Shown: piece after piece, positions 16,995 to 22,954 of the stretch
Layout of the letters: each line of letters starts with the position of its first letter
Numbering within the stretch: position 1 is the first letter of the stretch
Assembly (NCBI GenBank): GCA_029256485.1
Contig: JAQSXU010000073.1
Span: 1-22,954, forward strand
Source of the DNA: Clostridiaceae bacterium
GTDB lineage: Bacteria; Bacillota_A; Clostridia; Clostridiales; Clostridiaceae
Direction of reading: 5' to 3'
DNA length: 22,954 nt
Translations under genes and position numbers: made by a program
Notes under the pieces: generated by a model
What the model saw: only the letters and a program-made list of their open reading frames with translations
Databases searched by the model: none
What the model was told of the DNA's origin: nothing

Positions 16995-19900
16995 CTAACC
17001 CATCCCCCTTATATTGCTAATAGCCTTATAAAATGGTCCATATAAAGCCATTGCTAAATTTTTATTTATAGTATTAGTTTCAATCTCATCTTCATCAAAA
17101 TATGGATCTAATACTTCTTTTATTCCAAGTAACATACTATTATTAAATCTTTCATTACCAGATCCCTTGGCAATTTCAATTGCAAAGGCTGCATCCATAA
17201 AATAAACTCTTGCACTTTGTCCACCTCTTATAAGTCTACCTATAACTTGCCAAATAAGAACTAGCTGAGTCCAGTACAATTCCTTAAGATTATCTTTATC
17301 CATAGACTTTGTACCTCCGTAATGGTTTATCATCTTATACATCTTTAAGCGCCAAATTTCTTCACATTTCTTTCTAAATTCATTTCCTATCATTCCTACT
17401 GTAGGATTCTTTCCTAAAACATTTATCCACTTTGTATTTGAAAACTTATCTAAAGCCCAATTATTTATATACACTGTATTATTATTCATATCATTTGGTA
17501 TAGGCATTGGTCTAACTAAAAAGAATGCACTTCCTAGCAATGCTACATTATCCTTATTCAGTATATTGTGACCTCTCTCCATAGCTAGAAGTGGGGCAAT
17601 AAGTATCTTTGCCTTTTTACTAGCAAAATTATTTACGATGGATCTTCTTATATATGGTTCATCTGAATCTTCGAAACTTTCTCCATCACTTTCTAATCTA
17701 TAAATATCTTCTTTCTTCCAATAAGTTTTATTTTTCATTTTTTCAATTAAATATTTCTGAACAACTTTAGCTTCTTCATAACTGCCTGTAAGCATTAAAA
17801 GTTGCTTTTTTTCTTTTTGAAGCATATTTATCTCTTTATCTAAAATACTAAAATTATCAAATACACTTGTTCCTTCTTCTGTTATATAATCTACAATCCT
17901 TTTTAAGTTTTTCAATCTTTTATTTTTATCCGATTCACCAGATACAATAATTGGTTCATTTTCATAATAAGCTGGCTTAAATATAAACTGACTTTTTTCA
18001 ATGGCTGCAAATTCAGAGTCTGGCGCTTTCAACACTGCATTTACTGGAAGTTGTATGTGGTAGGATGCAGATTTTGGTGCCCAACTTGTTCCTGAAAGTA
18101 ATAGCGTATGAGGTCCCTTTTCTCCATCTAAATCTTCGAATAGTGTAGAAAAGTTAGTTAGTATATACCTTCCTATTCCCATAAATCTAAATACTTGAAG
18201 TTTCCCCATTTCTTCATTTTTGCCTTCTTCAAACATAAATCCAAAATAATTTCCCATAGGTGACTCTGGTATTATTGTAGAATAATCCCTTAAATAATTT
18301 TTAAAGAAAGTTAGCTCTTCTGTACTTAGTTGAAAAGCATTTTCAGCTTCATCCCATTCATCAATTAAAATTTTCAAGTTATTTTCAAGTACTGCTGTAA
18401 CCACTATAATTTCTAATTTATCATATAAATCCTCTACTTCTTCTTCATTTATATGAAATTCTATGCACCATTCTTTGATTTTTTTATACCCAATATTAGA
18501 TTTTGGACTAACACTTATATTAGACCATGCCTCACATAATACACTATCATTTTCTACTCCCATAGGATCTTTTCTAAAATTAAATAGATTATTCTGAATA
18601 TTTTTATTGTCTTTATCTTTTAATGATTCTACAAATTTTATAATTAGCCACTGAGCTGAAAAATGGTCCTTTGCTGCCCAGTTTCTCATTTTTTCCTTTG
18701 TTATAAGAATATTGTATAAGCTGTTTACAGCGTTTTGTACATTTTTGTGTGCTTCAAACCAGTTTTCTAAATTTTGCTCTCTAAGCTGCCTTCTTCCACT
18801 TCTATAAAATACATCGCCAACTTTATTCCCAAGTGTGTTTAGCCATGCTTTATCTTTACCATCTGCCAAAACCTGTGCTGGCGAAAAACATCCATCCATT
18901 TGAAGTTGCACTCTATCAACCTCATCAAATACAATAATGTCACTTAGATTATAAACAAGTTCAAGTACTCTTATATTTTCTCTAGAATTTTGAATAGGTA
19001 CATGGGTATAAATTAAGCTTGCTGGAGTTGTTACTATAACTCTAGATTTATATATCTCATTCCACGATTTATGAATTGGACAACTATAATACATAGGACA
19101 ATAATAATAAACTTTTTCTTCTAAATAAAGTTTATTGCAAGGCTCCTCTCCTGGTTTAAAAGGCTTATTCTTTGTAGTATCCTTTCTTAATCCATTAAGT
19201 GGACAAATAGTACTTACCCATTTAAAAATACTTTCATTAACTAGTTCATTAAAATTCTGATTACCTTTTGCAAAATGTAATTTTTTTAGCTGATTATCTC
19301 TATTATGCTTTCCAAGTATTGGTGATGAATCTAATTCTAATTTTTCCATGAGCTGTACCAAATTCATAACTGCAACTACACTATCTACAATTAATGTGAT
19401 ATGATAATTATTTTTTGCTGCCCATACAGCTAATATCTGCATTAATGTTGATTTTCCTGAGCTAACCATTCCTACTAAATTGAAAATGCCATCTAGTGTA
19501 AATTTATTTGATGGTTCTAATTCATCTTCCCAATTAGGTATAAGGATTGCAATCCTTTTAATACGATTTTCCCAATCCCCACTTTTTAATTTATTATCCA
19601 TCCATTTTGCAGTTTCTATAAGACCTGATAATTTAATTGTTATTGGTGATTTTTGTCTATTATTTTTTAGATTAATAATACTTTTTTTATTTTCAGTAAT
19701 CTTCTCCCAATTTTCCGGAATAGTAACTGAATCTTTAAATTTATCATAATCAAAGCTTATTTCACCATTTAATTTCCATTTAAAATCTTTTTTACTATGA
19801 TTCAATGCTCTTTTTAAAGTTTTTTCATAAATGTCTTCACGTTTTGAGCACACTGTAACTTCTCTTCTTTTTAGTTTATTTTCATTATCAAAATCATATA

Positions 19901-20225
19901 ATCTACATATTTGTTCTATCTTCTTATATTCTTCTAAGCTGTTCTTCCATATTTGTTTTGACTTAAAATATTTTAAATAAAATCTTAACTTAGCTATATA
20001 TGATCTTAATTCTTTAGATAAATTTTTAAAAACTTCAGTATTAAAATGATAGCCTACAAGGAATACCCACAAATCCTCACAATTCTCATCTGGATTGATT
20101 TTTTCCCATAGATATAATCCTAATTCAATATCACAAAACTTACTTGGATTAATATTACTGTTATCTTTAAAAAACTCTTTTAATTCTTTTTTTAATTCCC
20201 TTTTCCATTCATTAGTTTCTCTCAT
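16995..20225 (-). CDS. DinG/XPD-like helicase of the pPIWI-RE three-gene island (Z-domain protein)
   Basis: 1076-residue predicted SF2 helicase. Walker A is GMVSSGKS (252-259, K258), Walker B is DEVD (D434, E435), and motif VI-like QVIGRLIRGG begins at Q993. Four cysteines between the Walker motifs (C341, C363, C376, C382) sit where DinG and XPD carry their 4Fe-4S cluster, suggesting a 5'-3' helicase with an Fe-S domain; the direction is inferred from the family. About 230 residues precede Walker A and would correspond to the Z domain named for this island. LLLSGTSWAP resembles the DinG SAT-type motif III. The start ATG has GAGGGG seven bases upstream and follows the nuclease gene stop by 10 bp. 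It is the middle gene of the operon and probably unwinds or translocates DNA for the PIWI-RE protein. Confidence 0.85.
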   Translation of the reverse strand: MRETNEWKRELKKELKEFFKDNSNINPSKFCDIELGLYLWEKINPDENCEDLWVFLVGYHFNTEVFKNLSKELRSYIAKLRFYLKYFKSKQIWKNSLEEYKKIEQICRLYDFDNENKLKRREVTVCSKREDIYEKTLKRALNHSKKDFKWKLNGEISFDYDKFKDSVTIPENWEKITENKKSIINLKNNRQKSPITIKLSGLIETAKWMDNKLKSGDWENRIKRIAILIPNWEDELEPSNKFTLDGIFNLVGMVSSGKSTLMQILAVWAAKNNYHITLIVDSVVAVMNLVQLMEKLELDSSPILGKHNRDNQLKKLHFAKGNQNFNELVNESIFKWVSTICPLNGLRKDTTKNKPFKPGEEPCNKLYLEEKVYYYCPMYYSCPIHKSWNEIYKSRVIVTTPASLIYTHVPIQNSRENIRVLELVYNLSDIIVFDEVDRVQLQMDGCFSPAQVLADGKDKAWLNTLGNKVGDVFYRSGRRQLREQNLENWFEAHKNVQNAVNSLYNILITKEKMRNWAAKDHFSAQWLIIKFVESLKDKDNKNIQNNLFNFRKDPMGVENDSVLCEAWSNISVSPKSNIGYKKIKEWCIEFHINEEEVEDLYDKLEIIVVTAVLENNLKILIDEWDEAENAFQLSTEELTFFKNYLRDYSTIIPESPMGNYFGFMFEEGKNEEMGKLQVFRFMGIGRYILTNFSTLFEDLDGEKGPHTLLLSGTSWAPKSASYHIQLPVNAVLKAPDSEFAAIEKSQFIFKPAYYENEPIIVSGESDKNKRLKNLKRIVDYITEEGTSVFDNFSILDKEINMLQKEKKQLLMLTGSYEEAKVVQKYLIEKMKNKTYWKKEDIYRLESDGESFEDSDEPYIRRSIVNNFASKKAKILIAPLLAMERGHNILNKDNVALLGSAFFLVRPMPIPNDMNNNTVYINNWALDKFSNTKWINVLGKNPTVGMIGNEFRKKCEEIWRLKMYKMINHYGGTKSMDKDNLKELYWTQLVLIWQVIGRLIRGGQSARVYFMDAAFAIEIAKGSGNERFNNSMLLGIKEVLDPYFDEDEIETNTINKNLAMALYGPFYKAISNIRGMG

Positions 20226-20235
20226 AGATTTCCCC

Positions 20236-21312
20236 TCACCATAATTTATCTTTAACTTTTTTTATAAATTCATTTTCCATATCCATATAGATACTTTTCT
20301 GCTTTTCAAAATTATTTTTAAATATCTTTTTATAATCTCTACAATGTTTCTTCCTATATTGAGGAACTACATAAAAAGCTTTATCCCAGAATGGTTCTTC
20401 ATTAAATACATCAATACTTTTGGCCAATAAATATGGATTAGCCCAATCTTTAACATCTACAGCCCAAATCTCTCCATCTGGAAAAACTATTTTTAAATCA
20501 TAAGCATCATAGTTTGGCCATAATTGAACTTCAAGCCCTAACTTTAAAAGCTTTTTTTCCAATAACAATTCATGTATAGCTGGTCTTGCAATAAATCTGT
20601 GAACACCTCGTTTCAATCTCATTATATTTTTAGGATTTTCTTCTATAACCTTTACTTTTTTAAAATAATCTGTGTATTCTTTACATAATGGACTATCACA
20701 TCTAGGTATATTATCTCTCCACTCTATAATCCATCCACAATGGCTGCATACATAGCATTTTCCTTCATGAATTGCTGATAGGGGTATTTCTTCATATGCA
20801 TTTTTAAACATATCTGAAGCACAGCAGTTAATTTTTTCTATACTGAAACTCACAACATCCTGCTTCTTCATAAATGGATTCTCTGATATTTTCCTTCTAA
20901 ATTTTACATAATCCTCCGGCTTACCTTCTGCCTTACATAGACTCATAACATTTAAAATAAGTCTCTCTGTCAATTCTGTTTCTACATCTTTATATTTCAT
21001 TGAAAAATCTATACAAGTATCTGATAGCTGTCCATCTTCCATTAATGTTTCATCATCCTTAAATATGTTTGTATCTATAACTCCCCATTGTTTAATGGGT
21101 ATATGAAATAGTTTTATAGCATCAGTTATATTCTTAGGATACTCTATATTTTTTTCTATACTTAAAACTGCCAATTTATCTAATCCAATTCTTAATTCAT
21201 TTGGATAAGGATAAAATAAACTTTTTTCTTCTACCTGCTTTTCCAGTTTCATTAGCCCTGTAGCAATAAAATATATTATTTCCAAACCTTTGTTTTCTGT
21301 ATAAGTTAACAA
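20236..21312 (-). CDS. PD-(D/E)XK nuclease protein associated with pPIWI-RE, zinc ribbon
   Basis: 358-residue protein. A zinc-ribbon-like set (C189, C192, C205, C210, with C186 nearby) precedes a restriction-endonuclease-like core: D272 in YDAYDLKIVFPDGEIW, then D286-V-K288 in AVDVKDW, the D...(D/E)xK signature. This matches the third partner of the pPIWI-RE island, a REase-fold protein expected to cut DNA. The start is placed at TTG 21310-21312 because AGGGGGT lies 8 bases upstream. The longest frame begins at ATG 21408, but that would translate through the operator and promoter and has no Shine-Dalgarno. It is first in the operon; the helicase gene follows after 10 bp. Expression is probably controlled at the dyad 71 bp upstream of the TTG. 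Confidence 0.83.
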   Translation of the reverse strand: MLTYTENKGLEIIYFIATGLMKLEKQVEEKSLFYPYPNELRIGLDKLAVLSIEKNIEYPKNITDAIKLFHIPIKQWGVIDTNIFKDDETLMEDGQLSDTCIDFSMKYKDVETELTERLILNVMSLCKAEGKPEDYVKFRRKISENPFMKKQDVVSFSIEKINCCASDMFKNAYEEIPLSAIHEGKCYVCSHCGWIIEWRDNIPRCDSPLCKEYTDYFKKVKVIEENPKNIMRLKRGVHRFIARPAIHELLLEKKLLKLGLEVQLWPNYDAYDLKIVFPDGEIWAVDVKDWANPYLLAKSIDVFNEEPFWDKAFYVVPQYRKKHCRDYKKIFKNNFEKQKSIYMDMENEFIKKVKDKLW

Positions 21313-21367
21313 TATTCTACCCCCTACCTTATTTTTGAAACATATAAAAAATACACCCATCACATTT

Positions 21368-21376
21368 ATTGTAGCA
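21368..21376 (-). promoter_or_regulatory. Extended -10 (TGCTACAAT) of the pPIWI-RE operon
   Basis: The minus strand shows TGC followed by TACAAT (five of six to consensus), about 55 bp before the TTG start and 10 bp downstream of the 21384-21401 dyad. The -35 position at 17 bp falls within the dyad and is poor (CATTTT), so a protein at the dyad would cover the RNA polymerase contact region. Confidence 0.5.
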
Positions 21377-21383
21377 TGATAGG

Positions 21384-21401
21384 TGTACCAAAAATGGTAC
21401 A
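21384..21401 (-). promoter_or_regulatory. Predicted operator: dyad TGTACCA-N4-TGGTACA at the pPIWI-RE promoter
   Basis: Perfect 7-bp arms with a 4-base spacer. It shares 19 consecutive identical bases with the dyad at 6897-6918, 14 kb away. The downstream minus-strand sequence (CCTATCATGC) is not T-rich, so it does not work as a terminator of the preceding gene. Its position over the -35 region suggests repression, or activation that replaces a missing -35. Confidence 0.7.
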
Positions 21402-21439
21402 GTGACATTATTTGAAATAAAAATTTATAATCAATATAA

Positions 21440-22399
21440 TTACTCTATTTCATTAACTATCTCATTTAATTTTTCTGTACTAATATTCAGTTTCTTTTTT
21501 AGTGTTTCAATTTCTTTACTATTACTTTCAATAGATTTTTCATATATGTCTTTAAACTCTTCCTCTTTATTTTTAATACATTTTATAAGTTCTTTCTGAC
21601 AATTCATAATAATTAATTGTAAATCTATCAGTTCTAAAAAATCTGTACTTTTAATTTCATACCCTTTTGATATAAGTTTAATTTTTATTTTAGTATATCT
21701 AAATGTCTCTATTAGTAATTTAGATATTTCATTTCCAGATATACCCACAATTTTTTCTACTTTTTTACTGTCTTTTATTAAAAATAAATGTAAATTTTCA
21801 TCACCATAAATATTGAAAAAATCTAATAATTTATTTTGAATTTTATTATTTATTACATTTAGTTTATCAACAGTATTAACCTTATCAAATTTATTAACTA
21901 GTTCTTGAAAATATATTTTAAAATCAATATACATATTTAAATCTATTTTTTCTGAAAATATTATTTTACTATGTAATTTATTGATCTTTCTTTTATTAAC
22001 AGACACATCAATAACTCCATACTTATGCAGATTTTTAAAATCATCAAATCCTATATAATACATAAAAGTATAATTTTCATTTGTTACTATTTTATAAATT
22101 TCTCCATTACCAATATTAAATTTTTTTGGTATAATCTGATTATCTTTAAATAGGTTATCAATAAAAATTGATATTTGATTAAAAATATCTTCTATATCAA
22201 TTAAATCCTGTTTTAAGTTTTTTACATAACGATCCATTTTATTTTTTGCTTTATCTATCAAAACTGATCCATTAGCGCACTTTTTCTCAAGTAAATATTT
22301 AGACATTTCATCATAAATACTAACTTTATATTCAGTAATTGCTAAATTCATGTTAATTAAACTGTCTACTTCCTGTTGAAATTTATTATATAAAATCAT
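21440..22399 (-). CDS. Unrecognised 319-residue protein with coiled-coil-like C terminus
   Basis: I do not recognise this family. The ATG has AAAGGAG six bases upstream, a strong site, and coding use matches the neighbours. The protein is rich in Lys, Ile, Asn and Glu. The N-terminal 100 residues look alpha-helical (KFQQEVDSLINMNLAITEY). A central part with aromatic-rich strands (NENYTFMYYIGFDD) may be globular. The last 50 residues (KEEEFKDIYEKSIE onward, ETLKKKLNISTEKLNEIVN) form probable coiled coil. No signal peptide, transmembrane segment or catalytic motif was seen. It stands alone, 128 bp before the pPIWI-RE reading frame with the operator in between, so membership in that system is possible but not shown. 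Confidence 0.75.
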   Translation of the reverse strand: MILYNKFQQEVDSLINMNLAITEYKVSIYDEMSKYLLEKKCANGSVLIDKAKNKMDRYVKNLKQDLIDIEDIFNQISIFIDNLFKDNQIIPKKFNIGNGEIYKIVTNENYTFMYYIGFDDFKNLHKYGVIDVSVNKRKINKLHSKIIFSEKIDLNMYIDFKIYFQELVNKFDKVNTVDKLNVINNKIQNKLLDFFNIYGDENLHLFLIKDSKKVEKIVGISGNEISKLLIETFRYTKIKIKLISKGYEIKSTDFLELIDLQLIIMNCQKELIKCIKNKEEEFKDIYEKSIESNSKEIETLKKKLNISTEKLNEIVNEIE

Positions 22400-22582
22400 A
22401 AACTTCTCCTTTATAATACTTTTTAATTAAGTGAACATTTCACACTAAAAACTACTATTCTTAAATATCATCACATACCTAAAACTCCCTTATCTCATCA
22501 GCTCTAAAAATAATTTTGTTCTTTATTCTATATTCATCTTTTTATATATAATAGCCGTACAAATCATATCGGCTCTATACTA

Positions 22583-22894
22583 CTAATCCCAAACCCTCTC
22601 CAACATAACCCCTTCCTCAAATCCTCCTCTTTCCTCTCTCTTCTCCAATCTCTTCTTAACCAAATCTTCCTCACTATACCCCAAATTCTTAGCTAATCCG
22701 AAAAGTACTTCCATTACATCGGCAAGCTCTTCTAGATTCTTATCTTCTATAAATTCATTAACTTCTTCTTGAAGCTTTTTCTCCATCAGCTCTGCTTGCT
22801 CTTCTTTTGAAGCTATTCTTGTTTCAAACTTTTTTCCTGAAGCTTCTATTATCTTTGGTATTTTATCTCTTACTAGTTTGTTATAATTTTTCAT
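22583..22894 (-). CDS. MazG-like nucleoside triphosphate pyrophosphohydrolase
   Basis: 103-residue all-alpha NTP pyrophosphohydrolase-type protein. The N-terminal KLVRDKIPKIIEASGK is the signature of the short phosphoribosyl-ATP-pyrophosphohydrolase-like family (COG4997 type). The metal-binding pattern EEVNEF followed by EELADVMEVLFGL matches the ExxE...ExxD helices of MazG folds. The C terminus GGFEEGVMLERV is also typical. It would hydrolyse a non-canonical or excess NTP to NMP and PPi; the substrate is not deducible. The start ATG overlaps the end of an upstream reading frame by 14 bp, suggesting coupling. It lies at the island edge, and its link to defence is uncertain. Confidence 0.85.
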   Translation of the reverse strand: MKNYNKLVRDKIPKIIEASGKKFETRIASKEEQAELMEKKLQEEVNEFIEDKNLEELADVMEVLFGLAKNLGYSEEDLVKKRLEKREERGGFEEGVMLERVWD

Positions 22895-22954
22895 AATTTT
22901 TCTCTAACCTCTCTTTATAAAATTTTCTTGTTCTAAAGTCTATTACATCTTTAA
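22881..22954 (-). CDS. 3' end of an upstream gene cut by the window edge
   Basis: An open frame enters from the window edge and reads KDVIDFRTRKFYKERLEKNY followed by EKL and TAA at 22881-22883. It has ordinary, charged protein-like composition and overlaps the MazG-like gene start by 14 bp, as expected for adjacent genes in one operon. Only 23 residues are visible, so no function can be given, and a chance open frame cannot be excluded. Confidence 0.45.
   Translation of the reverse strand, partial: KDVIDFRTRKFYKERLEKNYEKL

Noticed and set aside
22553..22574. Inverted repeat AGCCG/CGGCT after the MazG-like gene
   Set aside because: Only a 5-bp stem with a 12-base loop and no clear T tract; too weak to call a terminator.
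1..22954. CRISPR arrays, tRNA or rRNA genes, IS elements
   Set aside because: No regularly spaced direct repeats, cloverleaf sequences, transposase motifs or terminal inverted repeats were seen on reading.

Overview
The window is about 23 kb of very AT-rich DNA. Every supported gene lies on the minus strand. Codon use favours A/T-ending codons (AAA, GAA, TTA, AGA, ATA), Shine-Dalgarno sequences are strong (GGAGG, GGGGG) and TTG starts occur. Together these point to a low-GC Firmicute, most likely Clostridium or a close relative. This assignment is an inference from composition and gene style. No rRNA, tRNA, CRISPR array or insertion sequence was recognised.

The content reads as an anti-foreign-DNA (defence) island. 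In the direction of transcription (right to left) it holds: (1) the 3' end of an unidentified gene overlapping a small MazG-like NTP pyrophosphohydrolase gene; (2) an unrecognised 319-residue protein with a coiled-coil-like C terminus; (3) the three-gene pPIWI-RE island, made of a PD-(D/E)XK nuclease protein with a zinc ribbon, a DinG/XPD-like helicase with an Fe-S-type cysteine set, and the pPIWI-RE protein, ending in a clear hairpin terminator; (4) an AddB/AddA-like helicase-nuclease pair followed by a WYL-domain regulator, expressed from its own extended -10 promoter; (5) a DUF6361 - phospholipase-D-like - SF2 helicase cassette; (6) a decayed N-terminal remnant of a gene that resembles PLD-SNF2 helicases.

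Two observations tie the island together. First, an almost identical dyad (arm TGTACCA, 4-nt spacer, arm TGGTACA) lies upstream of both the pPIWI-RE operon (21384-21401) and the DUF6361-PLD-helicase operon (6897-6918). In each case it sits where a -35 box is expected, just upstream of a -10-like hexamer. The only specific transcription factor in the window is the WYL protein encoded between the two operons. The simplest model is one regulator controlling two effector operons. Second, the DUF6361 gene is split by a -1 frameshift exactly at the slippery heptamer TTTAAAG (6217-6223). This could be programmed frameshifting, a homopolymer mutation or a sequencing error.

The pPIWI-RE island is a described family (Burroughs, Iyer and Aravind, 2013). 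I know of no established name or mechanism for the DUF6361-PLD-helicase cassette. It is the best candidate here for an undescribed system, and the joint wiring of both operons with an AddAB-like nuclease is a further lead.
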